The notes beneath the pieces are model-generated. The model was not told the origin of the DNA. It saw only the letters and a program-made list of their open reading frames with translations, and did no database searches. The translations under genes and the position numbers were made by a program. From Pseudomonadota bacterium (lineage in GTDB: Bacteria > Pseudomonadota > Alphaproteobacteria > SHVZ01), in NCBI GenBank assembly GCA_016195085.1, contig JACQAG010000084.1:1-64000 (forward strand): DNA of 64,000 bases. The letters run 5' to 3'. Shown piece by piece: positions 35,582 to 43,918 of this stretch (position 1 is the first letter of the stretch; every line of letters starts with the position of its first letter).

Positions 35582-35685
35582 GGCTTGGACTCATAAAGCC
35601 GCGGCGCAAGCCTGATGAAGGCAAGATTGTTGGCTGCGAGCTTGTCGTATCGGGTGGAAAACGCCTCGTGCGGGGCCTTCCGCTT
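35578..35685 (-). mobile_element. Remnant of an IS5-family transposase C-terminus
   Basis: On the minus strand a 35-residue open stretch ends FSTRYDKLAANNLAFIRLAP then RLYESKP and TAA. The TRYDKLAANxLAF...YES(K/T)P ending is typical of IS5-group (IS427/IS1031-like) transposases. It is cut off upstream by an in-frame stop. Just beyond, TTAGGGGTCAA (35686-35696) and TTGACCCTAA (35732-35741) form an imperfect inverted repeat. This is decayed insertion-sequence DNA; the rest of 35582-35797 holds nothing else. Confidence 0.6.
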
Positions 35686-35797
35686 TTAGGGGTCAAGCGG
35701 ACAGATCGGCATGATCAGTCGATCGACGTAATTGACCCTAAGCCGACTCCGGTCACCCACTAATCAAACGTAAATTGGTGTGGTTTGAAGATTGCGG

Positions 35798-36115
35798 TCA
35801 CCTCGCATGGCAAGCCCCTGCGTTGGGTCTCGCGCGTTCGTCCGTTCGGTGCAATCCGCTTGAAGCTGGCGCACCGATTTCCCATTCGCAGACATCCGAG
35901 AATAGGGTGTCGCGCGAAAGCCCTCGGTTGTGAAGCTCGGCGTCGGGAAGCCGAATGAGTTGGTCATAGAGAGCCGCAGCGGCGCAGTAATCGACGCAGC
36001 CGTTCACCCATGTCCTGACGTGCTGACAGAGTTGCTTGATCGAACTGGAGAGCGAAGCTGCCGTCTTGCTGAGCGGTACGGCGTCGGTGCCTGACAAGTG
36101 TTCGGATAGGGTCAT
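35798..36115 (-). CDS. Small DUF1127-like protein
   Basis: Protein of 105 residues. The central stretch YDQLIRLPDAELHNRGLSRD has the spacing of DUF1127 proteins (L..L.D..L...GLSR), small Arg-rich proteins often linked to stress or phosphate/RNA metabolism. The N-terminus (TLSEHLSGTDAVPLSKTA) and the polar C-terminal tail are unlike anything I know. AGGA lies eight bases before the ATG. First (most downstream) of three small minus-strand genes next to the large regulator; they may form one unit. Confidence 0.5.
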   Translation of the reverse strand: MTLSEHLSGTDAVPLSKTAASLSSSIKQLCQHVRTWVNGCVDYCAAAALYDQLIRLPDAELHNRGLSRDTLFSDVCEWEIGAPASSGLHRTDERARPNAGACHAR

Positions 36116-36266
36116 GACGACGGTCCTGCGAGGTTCGGTTTGCGAGAATGCGTGGCGAACGGCGCAATGGCCTATCGACTAGCTTGCGCCGTCCCTCCGC
36201 GCTTACTGGTTGTGAACTGAGTTGCGGCGCCTCTCGCCGATTCTTGCGGATTGGAATGCTCACCCG

Positions 36267-36410
36267 CTAGAGGCCGCGTGCTCTGGCCTCCCAGTCTCCC
36301 TCACCGCGCGGCGAGGACCAGATGGTAACGAGGGCGCGCAACAGTCGTCGTAGTAGGCCCAACTTGTTCTGCGACTCGGTGAAGTCCTGCGATGTAACGA
36401 GCGTGTTCAT
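36267..36410 (-). CDS. Small hypothetical protein (47 residues)
   Basis: The ATG at 36410 is preceded by GGAG at eight bases. The product starts MNTLVTSQDFTESQNKLG, has an amphipathic middle (LLRRLLRALVTIW) and ends GEGDWEARARGL. The hydrophobic-basic middle could be a membrane-surface helix. I recognise no family. It lies between the DUF1127-like gene and the small secreted protein on the same strand, 68 and 151 bases from them. Confidence 0.4.
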   Translation of the reverse strand: MNTLVTSQDFTESQNKLGLLRRLLRALVTIWSSPRGEGDWEARARGL

Positions 36411-36478
36411 GTGAGCGTCTCCGATTTGGTAAGAATCCGCGCCGGCTCGTAGAGGCCGGTCCAGGTCGCCCTGGGGTG

Positions 36479-36748
36479 TCAGAAGTCGGTGAGAGATCGC
36501 CAGCGCTGCCAAGACGCGTCCATGAGGGCCAGCTGCTCGGGCCGGGTCAGGTAGTCCTTGGGTTGGATATCGACCCTGCGAAGAGCGGGAGGGGAGGCTC
36601 CCTGGGCATTGGACAGGGTGCCGGCGACCTGGGTGCCTTGGCGCTCCGGGGCGGAAGCCAGACCGGATGCCGACTGCTGTGCGACGTATAGCGTCGCGGC
36701 GCCGAGCATGAGTGTGCAAAGTCCCGCAGCAAGGGGGCGACTGAGCAT
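36479..36748 (-). CDS. Small exported hypothetical protein (89 residues)
   Basis: The start has a perfect AAGGAGG ribosome-binding site, which argues for real expression. Residues 1-25 (PLAAGLCTLMLGAATLYVAQ) form a signal peptide or a single membrane anchor. The rest is polar and ends ALMDASWQRWRSLTDF. No family recognised. It is divergent from the SARP-type regulator gene across 189 bases, so that regulator could control it (inference). Confidence 0.55.
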   Translation of the reverse strand: MLSRPLAAGLCTLMLGAATLYVAQQSASGLASAPERQGTQVAGTLSNAQGASPPALRRVDIQPKDYLTRPEQLALMDASWQRWRSLTDF

Positions 36749-36937
36749 GAGTTCCTCCTTCGTTCGAGGAGCGTTCGGCCTGAGGTGTCCCGGGCCGCTC
36801 CACTGCTATTGGAGCCTGTCGCCGTAAGTCTCAGCGTGAGCGGCGCGTTATTGCTGCGTAAAACCTGTCGCAACTTCGTGAAAAATGCGGATAGTACGAT
36901 CGAGAAAGGGTCCCGAAGGTGAAACGACGGGGCGCAG

Positions 36938-39900
36938 GTGGGGGGCTTGCCGCTACCGAGATACCGGCTGGCGCTTCTAGGTCGTTTCGAGCTAAGCGGG
37001 CTGAGCGGACCCGTCGACCTGCGCAGCAAAAAGCTCTCCAGCCTGCTGGCCTACCTGGCCTGCACGGCGCCCGCGCCGCAATCGCGAGAGAAGTTGGCGA
37101 CCCTGCTTTGGGGCTCGCATTTCGAGACCCAGGCGCAGCAGAACCTGCGTCAGGCGCTCTATCGGCTGCGGCGAACGCTGGGCGACGATGCCCTCAGCAG
37201 CGACGGCGATGACATCCGGCTGGCGCCGGGTGTGATCGATTGCGATGTGGCCCGGCTCGAGGCGTTGATCGGCGACGGCAGCCGTGCGTCTCTCGCCGCG
37301 GCAGGCGACCTCTACCATGGTCGCCTGCTTTCCGATGTGACCATAGCGGAAGAGGCTTGGGCGGATTGGGTGGCCGGCGAACGGCAGCGGCTGGAGGGAT
37401 TGGCGCTCGATGCCCTGGTCAGGTCCGGGGAGATCGAGCTGGCGGCGGGTCTCGCGGACAAGGCGCTCGAAGCGGCGCATCGTGCGCTGGCGATCAATAA
37501 CCTTCGCGAGGATGCCCATCGCCTGACCATCCAAGCGCTGGCCGCCGCCGGACGCCAGGCCGAAGCGCTCAAGCACTATCAGGACCTTACCGTGCTGCTC
37601 AAACGCGAGCTGCAGACGGAACCCGATGCGCTAACCAAGTCGCTCGTCGCCGCGCTTGGCAGCACACAGAAGCTGATGAGATCGCCTGCGGTCAGAGACC
37701 CTGAGCCGACTGTAAACGCCGAGAACCCCGCAGCTGGGGGCGATGAGCCATCGCTTGCGGGCACCGTCCGCTCGGGCAGCCTCGAGCAGCGCCAGTTGAC
37801 GATCATGGTTTGCACCATGGTCGGCACAAATCCTCGTCGGGCAAGCCGTGACCCCGAGGACATCCACGATCTGATCGCCGCCTTCCACAAACGTGTCGCC
37901 GATACGGTGGCCCGGTTCGACGGATTCGTCGCCCAATACCTGGGTAATGGCGTGCTCGTCTATTTCGGCTACCCAACGGCGCGCGAGCATGACGCCGAGC
38001 AGGCCGTGCGCGCCGGCATCGCCGTCCTCGAGGCGGCGGGCACGCTGAAAGCGCCCTCCGGCATGACCCTTCAGGCAAGCGCCGGCATCGACACCGGTCT
38101 CGTCGTCGTCGGCGACAAGTCGGAGACCGGCGATGCACGCAAGCCGGTTGCGATCGGCCAGACTCCGTACCTGGCAGCGCGGCTGCAGGCCGCGGCAGCG
38201 CCGGGCGAGATCGTGATCGCGGCCAGCACGCGGCGGCTGGTGGGATCGATGTTCGACTGTCGCGCGCTCCCGGCCATCGAGGTGAAGGGGCTGGCCGAGC
38301 CGGTGGAGGCGTGGCAGGTGCTGGGCGAAGCGCCCGGCGTCAGCCGGTTCGAGGCGCGGCGCGCAGGCGCGCTCACCCCGCTCGTCGGCCGGCAGGAGGA
38401 GATCGACCTCATGCTTCGCCGTTGGGATCAGGCCAAGCGCGGCGAGGGCCGGATCGTGCTGCTCTCCGGCGAGCCCGGCATCGGCAAGTCGCGCATCGCC
38501 GAAAGCCTGCTGGCCAGGCTCGAGGGCGAGCCGTATGCGCGGCTTCGCTATTTCTGCTCTCCCCACCATACCCATAGCGCGCTCTACCCGTTCATTGCGC
38601 AGCTCGAGCGAGCGGCGCGCTTCGAGCCCGGCAGCGACTCCGGAGCGAAGCTCGACAGGCTGGAGGCCCTGCTCACGCCGACGACGACCAGTGCGGCACG
38701 CGACGTGGCGCTCATTGCCGAGCTGCTGGGGGTGCCGGCGGACGGGCGCTACCCGGCGTTGCCGGTCAGCCCGCAGCAGAAGCGAGAGATGACGCTCACG
38801 GCGCTTCTCGACCAGCTCGACGGCGCTGCGGCTGAGGGCCCCGTATTGATCGTGTTCGAGGACGTCCACTGGATCGATCCGACATCGCAGGATTTGCTCG
38901 ATCGAACGGTGGACCGTGTCGCCAACTTGCCGGTGCTGCTGGTCGTCACGGTCCGGCCGGAGCTGCAGCCAAGCTGGGTCGGCCAGCCGCACGTTACGAT
39001 GCTGCCCTTGAGCCGCCTTGGCCGTCGCGACAGCGCCAGCATCATCGCCGGCATCACCAAGGGCAAGGCGCTGCCCGACGCAGTCGTCGAGCAGGTCCTT
39101 GCGCACACGGATGGTGTGCCGCTGTTCATCGAGGAGCTGACCAGCACGCTCATCGAGAGCGGGCTGTTGCGAGAGACGACGGACAGCTATGTGCTCGACG
39201 GACCGCTGCCGCCGCTCGCCCTGCCGATGACACTGCAGGCTTCGTTGGTCGCTCGCCTCGACCGGCTTGGCCCGGTCAAGGATGTGGCGCAGATCGGCGC
39301 CGCGATCGGACGGGAGTACTCCCACGGGCTGATCGCCGCGGTGTCGGACTTGGCGCCTAAGGACCTCGAGGCGGCGCTCGCGCGGCTGATGGAATCCGGC
39401 CTCGTCTCCCGGCGCGGCGCGCCGCCGGATGCAACCTACTCGTTCAAGCACGCGCTGGTGCAGGACGCCGCCTACGCCACGATGCTGAAGAGCCGGCGGC
39501 GGCAGTTGCATGCGAGCATCGCCACAGTGCTGGTCGAGCGGTTCCCGGCGATGGCCGAAACCCTGCCCGAGGTCGTCGCCCACCAATTCACCGAGGCCGG
39601 GCTTGCCGGTGAGGCGATCAGCTATTGGCTCAAGGCGGGTCGGCTTGCGTACGCGCGAGCGGCCAACCGCGAGGCTGTGGAATTCTTCGAGCGGGCACTG
39701 CATCTCCTCGAGGCGCTGCCGGAAGCCCGCGAGAGGCTGGAGCAGGCCATTGATCTTCGCTTTGACCTGAGGACTTCGCTCCTGCAGCTCGGAGAGTTCG
39801 AGCGGATCGTCGGCTATCTTCGTGAAGCCGAGGGCCTGGCCAGGACCCTCGACGATCAACGTCGACTCGGCGAGACGTCCGTCTATATGTGCCACAACCT

Positions 39901-40870
39901 CTGGATGACCGGGCATCCGACGGAAGCGGTCGCGTTCGGCGAGAGCGCCCAGGCTATTGCCGAGTCGCTCGGAGACGTTCCGCTCCTGGTGACGGGAAAT
40001 CTCTACCTAGGTGCGGCCTGCATGTGGATGGGAGACTATCGACGGGCCGAGGACCTTCTCCTGAAAGTCTTGCGGTTGCTCGAAGGCGATCAACAGCTTG
40101 GCCTCGACAGACGTTCTGCCGAGAGGGTCCGCTCCTATCTGACTCTGACTCTCGCCGCGCAGGGAAAGTTCGAGGAAGGGATCGCCCACGGCCAGGAAGG
40201 CATCCGTCTCGCTGAAGCGCTGGATGACCCCTACAGTCTCACCAACGTGCGCCTGTGTCTCGCCAGTCTCCACATCACCAAGGGAGAGATCAGCCGCGCC
40301 GTCGACCTGCTTGAACGCGGGCGGGAACCAAGGCGCCAGTGGAACCTGACCGTCGAGGTACACACGGCGAGGCTTGGCTATGCCTACGCGCTCTCGGGGC
40401 GGATTGCTGAGGGCATCCCGTTGATGGCGCAGGCGCTGAGCGTCAGTCAGGCTATGCGGTACGGAATCGTCCAGCCGCAATTCTTGATGTATCTGGGCGA
40501 AGCGTACATCCTCGCCGACCGGCTCGAGGACGCTCACGAATGCGCCGGGCGAGCCCTGACCGTCGCCCGTGAGTGCGGCCAACGCGGCCACGAGGCGATG
40601 GCCCTTCGCCTCCTCGGCGAGGTCAACGCCCGCCGCGATCTCCCGGAGCACGCTGAGGGCCACTACCGTGACGCGCTGGCGCTCGCCGAGGAGTTCGGAA
40701 TGCGCCCCCTCGTCGCCCACTGCCACCTCGGCCTCGGCAAGCTCTACCGGCGCACGGGCGAGCGGGATCGGGCTCGTGACCAGCTTGCCGCCGCGACGAC
40801 GATGTACCGTGAGATGGACATGCGGTTCCGGCTGGACGAGGCCGAGTCCGAGATGCGTCGACTGCCGTAG
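36938..40870 (+). CDS. SARP/BTAD regulator with degenerate cyclase domain, AAA ATPase and TPR array
   Basis: Protein of 1310 residues, cytosolic. Residues ~8-90: winged-helix DNA-binding/OmpR-like region of SARP type (LALLGRFELSG ... LRQALYRLRRTLGDD). ~100-240: bacterial transcriptional activator (BTAD) helical repeats. ~285-465: class III adenylate/guanylate cyclase fold. ~480-900: predicted ATPase with Walker A GEPGIGKS (511-518) and Walker B IVFEDVHWIDP. ~900-1310: TPR-like repeats. The cyclase is altered at key positions: the first metal Asp (usual FCDLVGST) is Thr293 in VCTMVGT, the second (usual GDG) is Asn337 in GNG, and the usual PNLAARL Asn is Tyr411. It is probably a pseudo-cyclase used for sensing or assembly. 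Start GTG at 36938 lacks a strong site; TTG at 36947 is possible. Target genes unknown. Confidence 0.82.
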   Translation: MGGLPLPRYRLALLGRFELSGLSGPVDLRSKKLSSLLAYLACTAPAPQSREKLATLLWGSHFETQAQQNLRQALYRLRRTLGDDALSSDGDDIRLAPGVIDCDVARLEALIGDGSRASLAAAGDLYHGRLLSDVTIAEEAWADWVAGERQRLEGLALDALVRSGEIELAAGLADKALEAAHRALAINNLREDAHRLTIQALAAAGRQAEALKHYQDLTVLLKRELQTEPDALTKSLVAALGSTQKLMRSPAVRDPEPTVNAENPAAGGDEPSLAGTVRSGSLEQRQLTIMVCTMVGTNPRRASRDPEDIHDLIAAFHKRVADTVARFDGFVAQYLGNGVLVYFGYPTAREHDAEQAVRAGIAVLEAAGTLKAPSGMTLQASAGIDTGLVVVGDKSETGDARKPVAIGQTPYLAARLQAAAAPGEIVIAASTRRLVGSMFDCRALPAIEVKGLAEPVEAWQVLGEAPGVSRFEARRAGALTPLVGRQEEIDLMLRRWDQAKRGEGRIVLLSGEPGIGKSRIAESLLARLEGEPYARLRYFCSPHHTHSALYPFIAQLERAARFEPGSDSGAKLDRLEALLTPTTTSAARDVALIAELLGVPADGRYPALPVSPQQKREMTLTALLDQLDGAAAEGPVLIVFEDVHWIDPTSQDLLDRTVDRVANLPVLLVVTVRPELQPSWVGQPHVTMLPLSRLGRRDSASIIAGITKGKALPDAVVEQVLAHTDGVPLFIEELTSTLIESGLLRETTDSYVLDGPLPPLALPMTLQASLVARLDRLGPVKDVAQIGAAIGREYSHGLIAAVSDLAPKDLEAALARLMESGLVSRRGAPPDATYSFKHALVQDAAYATMLKSRRRQLHASIATVLVERFPAMAETLPEVVAHQFTEAGLAGEAISYWLKAGRLAYARAANREAVEFFERALHLLEALPEARERLEQAIDLRFDLRTSLLQLGEFERIVGYLREAEGLARTLDDQRRLGETSVYMCHNLWMTGHPTEAVAFGESAQAIAESLGDVPLLVTGNLYLGAACMWMGDYRRAEDLLLKVLRLLEGDQQLGLDRRSAERVRSYLTLTLAAQGKFEEGIAHGQEGIRLAEALDDPYSLTNVRLCLASLHITKGEISRAVDLLERGREPRRQWNLTVEVHTARLGYAYALSGRIAEGIPLMAQALSVSQAMRYGIVQPQFLMYLGEAYILADRLEDAHECAGRALTVARECGQRGHEAMALRLLGEVNARRDLPEHAEGHYRDALALAEEFGMRPLVAHCHLGLGKLYRRTGERDRARDQLAAATTMYREMDMRFRLDEAESEMRRLP

Positions 40871-41438
40871 GCGTCGCTGCGGACTTCACTCGCAGACAGG
40901 CTGATCGACATCACATTGGAGTGCGGGGATTTTCCGACTTGGACCGCAATCACAATTTGGACCGCAATCTCAATACTGGGCCGGGCGCATATGGCCGCTC
41001 CTGGCACATTCCGGACTCGCCGTTTGCCGCGGGTGGCGGCCGTTTAGTGATCCAAAGCAGGCTCTGGCAAGCCGCCCTAGGGCGTGTTTATGAGTTCACT
41101 CCCTAAGCGACTCGCCGTTTGCCGCGCTCGCGCCCTCGCGCGCGCTAGGCAGGGCGCTCGCGAGCGGCTTCCTGTCCCAGCCGATTGGGCCGGAATCCTC
41201 TCGACGTAGCAATTATTTACGGTCGGTGCGGGTGCGCTGTCCCGGTGTCCCAGTCCCGGGCACGCGCAGGGTGGGACAGCGATGGAGTGGACTGCACCTC
41301 GGGGGTGGACTTTGGGGTCGGGGCCGCGAAGAGCGGACCGACGGTGGTTCCACCCCCTCCCCAACCCTCCCCGGGTGTGAGACACGGGATTAGGGACAGG
41401 CGTGGATTGCCGCATGCGGGTCACCCTCGCGAGCAGGG
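40871..41438. other. Non-coding stretch (568 bases) with tandem, direct and inverted repeats
   Basis: No gene recognised. It holds an 18-base tandem repeat (TTGGACCGCAATCACAAT at 40939-40956, copy at 40957-40974 with one change) and an 18-base direct repeat GACTCGCCGTTTGCCGCG near 41010 and 41110. There is also a perfect nine-base inverted repeat CGCTGTCCC / GGGACAGCG at 41235-41243 and 41273-41281. The GGGCGTGTTTATGAGTTCAC at about 41079 looks like an insertion-sequence end but has no partner. A partial C/G repeat is at 41352-41383. The patchwork suggests decayed mobile DNA. Confidence 0.5.
41352..41383. repeat. Dispersed C/G-rich palindromic repeat, copy 6 (fragment)
   Basis: CCACCCCCTCCCCAACCCTC followed by CCCGGGTG: one arm of the family without its full partner. 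It lies 3' of selD, between that gene and the repeat-rich stretch. Confidence 0.5.
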
Positions 41439-43712
41439 CTAGCCAACGAGCGTGATTGCAGCGCTGTCGCCCGCACGGGCTACCACGCGGCCGATCACAC
41501 TCGCTTGCGCGTAGCCCGCCTGGTGGAGCGTATCGAGACAGGCATCCGCCGATTCCAGGGGAATGCCCGCGATGAGTCCACCCGCCGTCTGCGGATCGTA
41601 GAGGAGCGCAGTCGCGGCCCGGTTTGTCGCGCTGGTGCGATCCTCGACGGCGACGCCGAGCTTGAGGTTGCTGGGGGCCATGGTGCTGGCGATGCCGGCG
41701 TCCAGCGTCTCGAGGGCGCCTTCCAGCGCCGGGATGGCGCCGAGGCTGAGCTCGGCGTCGAGGGATGATGCCCGCAGCATCTCCAGAAGATGACCCGCCA
41801 GTCCGAACCCGGTTACATCGGTCACCGCATGCGCACCGTGGCGCCTGAGCACGCCGGCCGCTTCACGGCTCGACTGCAGCATCGAGGCGAGGGCCGCTTC
41901 GATCCAGCGCCCCTTCGCCTTGCCGCGCATGGCGGCGGCGAACAGGGTGCCGGTGCCGAGCGGCTTCGTCAGCACCAGCACCTGATCGGGTGCCAGACCG
42001 ACTTTGCGGGTGAGGCGGTCTCGGTCGACGAGCCCGTTGACGCTGAGGCCGAAGGCGAGCTCGGCGCCTTCGCCGCTATGGCCGCCGATCAGGCTCGCCC
42101 CAGCATCGCCGAGCGTCGCGAGCGCACCGGCCAGGAGCTGTTCCAGATCGCGCTCCTGCCAGGATTCCGGGCCGACCGGCAAGGTCGCCATGGCGAGTGC
42201 CGTGTGCGGCTCCGCCCCCATGGCATAGAGATCGCCCAGGCAATGATTGGCGGTGATGCGCGCGAAGAGAAAGGGGTCGTCGACGATGGCGCGGAAAAAG
42301 TCGACGCTCTGCACCAGGAGCTTGCCCTGCGGCACCGCCACCACCGCCGCATCGTCGGCTTCGGCCAAGCCCACCACCACATCGGGGTGGCCCTTGGGCG
42401 CCACGCGGGCGAGCACCCGGGCCAAGAGCCCGCCGTCGAGCTTGGCTCCGCAGCCGCCGCAGCGCATCGCCGGCATCGCCGCCGCCGTGGACCGGCCTGC
42501 CATGGCTATGGGCGCCTGGGCCATGGTGCCCGCCGCCATCCGCTCCGGGTGCTGGTACATCGCCATCCAGCGCCGATCGATCCAGTCCTTGAACCGCCAG
42601 ACCCAGGCGCCCTCCCAGGCCAAGGCACCGCGCGAGCCGACGGCGTATCGGTTGCCGGTGGAGATCAGGCTCAAGAAGTGCCGCTGCGGCCGATAGCGGA
42701 TGAGCGGCCGGGAGAAGGCGGCGCGCCGCAGATTCTGGGCGAGCGGCGGCCCCTGGCGGACGGCATAGACCCCGGCCTTGGGCAGATTGTGGTTCACCAT
42801 CGCGGCTGCATCGCCGCTGGCGAAGACGAAGGGATGCGAGAGCGAGCGGAGCGTGTCGTCGACCGCGACGAAACCGCCGGCATCGGTGGCGAGCCCGCTG
42901 GCGGCGAGCCACGGCGCCGGTGCCGCCGTGGTGGTCCAGCACGCATGGTCGAACGGGATCACCTCGCCCGAAGCGGTGATGAGACGCTTTGCCTCGAGGC
43001 GGGTGACGCGTTGATCGGTCATCACCGCGATGCCGCGTTCCGCCAGCACGCGCCGGAAGCGGCGGCGCACGCCGTCGGGATGGCCCGGCAGAATCTCCGG
43101 CAGATCGGTGAGGATGACGAAGCTCACCCGATCCGGGTCGCCGCCCTTGCCGGCGAGCTCGGGTCGGAGCCGGTGCTGGAGCGCCAGTGAGAGCTCGACG
43201 CCGCCGGCGCCGCCACCGACCACGGCCAGCCGGACCGGCCGGGTTTCGGCGAGGATCATCCCCTCGATTCGCGCCCAGCTGGCGAGGAATCGGTCGACGG
43301 GCTTGATCGAAAGCGCGTGCTCGGCGGCGCCGGGAATGCCCGAGCGGGACGGGCGCGAGCCGATGTCGAGGGAAAGGAGGTCGAAGGCAATGGGTGAGCG
43401 GCCTTGGATCAGGAGGCGTCGCTGGGCGAGATCGAGCCCGACGGCCTCGCCCTGGACGATGCGGGCGCCGGCGGCCATTGCCAGCCTCCTCAGGTCGATA
43501 TGGGCGTCCTCGAAGCGGTAGTGACCGGCGATCAGGCCCGGCAGCATGCCGGAATAGGGGGCCTCGACCTCGCGGGCGAGCAAGGTCAGGCGCAGCCCCG
43601 ATTCGGGCGCCATCGCAAAGCGACGCAGCACTTCCACATGACTGTGGCCGCCGCCCACAAGGAGGAGATCGGAAAAGGCGTGGGCAGGATCGACGATTTC
43701 TGGCGTGGGCAA
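41439..43712 (-). CDS. selD: Selenide, water dikinase fused to an NAD(P)/FAD-dependent oxidoreductase
   Basis: Fusion of 757 residues. The N-terminal ~380 residues are a pyridine nucleotide-disulfide oxidoreductase of the NDH-2-like branch (LLLVGGGHSHVEVLRRFAM; second binding motif VVGGGAGGVELSLALQ; FVFASGDAAAM). The C-terminal ~345 residues are SelD, which makes selenophosphate from selenide and ATP: MRCGGCGAKL carries the catalytic Cys, followed by VDFFRAIVDDP and the glycine-rich GGHSGEGAE. The flavin part may reduce selenium or sulfur species for the kinase (inference; this fusion is known in other bacteria). The start is TTG at 43712, with no strong site. Divergent from fdhG, whose selenocysteine needs this product. 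Confidence 0.9.
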   Translation of the reverse strand: MPTPEIVDPAHAFSDLLLVGGGHSHVEVLRRFAMAPESGLRLTLLAREVEAPYSGMLPGLIAGHYRFEDAHIDLRRLAMAAGARIVQGEAVGLDLAQRRLLIQGRSPIAFDLLSLDIGSRPSRSGIPGAAEHALSIKPVDRFLASWARIEGMILAETRPVRLAVVGGGAGGVELSLALQHRLRPELAGKGGDPDRVSFVILTDLPEILPGHPDGVRRRFRRVLAERGIAVMTDQRVTRLEAKRLITASGEVIPFDHACWTTTAAPAPWLAASGLATDAGGFVAVDDTLRSLSHPFVFASGDAAAMVNHNLPKAGVYAVRQGPPLAQNLRRAAFSRPLIRYRPQRHFLSLISTGNRYAVGSRGALAWEGAWVWRFKDWIDRRWMAMYQHPERMAAGTMAQAPIAMAGRSTAAAMPAMRCGGCGAKLDGGLLARVLARVAPKGHPDVVVGLAEADDAAVVAVPQGKLLVQSVDFFRAIVDDPFLFARITANHCLGDLYAMGAEPHTALAMATLPVGPESWQERDLEQLLAGALATLGDAGASLIGGHSGEGAELAFGLSVNGLVDRDRLTRKVGLAPDQVLVLTKPLGTGTLFAAAMRGKAKGRWIEAALASMLQSSREAAGVLRRHGAHAVTDVTGFGLAGHLLEMLRASSLDAELSLGAIPALEGALETLDAGIASTMAPSNLKLGVAVEDRTSATNRAATALLYDPQTAGGLIAGIPLESADACLDTLHQAGYAQASVIGRVVARAGDSAAITLVG

Positions 43713-43775
43713 GGTTTGTCCAGTATTAGCCTTAAATTCTGCTGCCGCTGTGGCGCAATTCTAGGGTGCGTGCGC

Positions 43776-43805
43776 TTGACGGTCACGCGCCCCTAAACGT
43801 AAGAT
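43776..43805 (+). promoter_or_regulatory. Possible sigma70-type promoter of the formate dehydrogenase operon
   Basis: TTGACG (43776-43781) and TAAGAT (43800-43805) are separated by 18 bases and lie about 110 bases ahead of fdhG in the selD-fdhG divergent gap. The following AT-rich tract is unusual here. I see no sigma54 -24/-12 (GG-N10-GC) element with good match. Tentative. Confidence 0.35.
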
Positions 43806-43918
43806 TACTAACAATTTTACATAGGCTCCGCCGATCGCTTGGTTGGAGACCTAAAGCAAGAACAAGACCTCCGACCCGCGGGGGCGGCCGCGATGGCCTT
43901 TATGGGGAGTGAACCGCG

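Noticed and set aside
35964-36263. Minus-strand frame of 99 codons, Arg-rich, overlapping the DUF1127-like gene
   Set aside because: No ribosome-binding site and it overlaps in another frame a gene with a recognisable motif.
40939-40974. CRISPR-like tandem repeat
   Set aside because: Only two adjacent 18-base copies with no spacers and no cas genes.
41076-41100. Terminal inverted repeat of an insertion sequence (GGGCGTGTTTATGAGTTCAC)
   Set aside because: No matching end or transposase within reach; similarity to the remnant at 35578 is limited to TAGGGC and a few bases.
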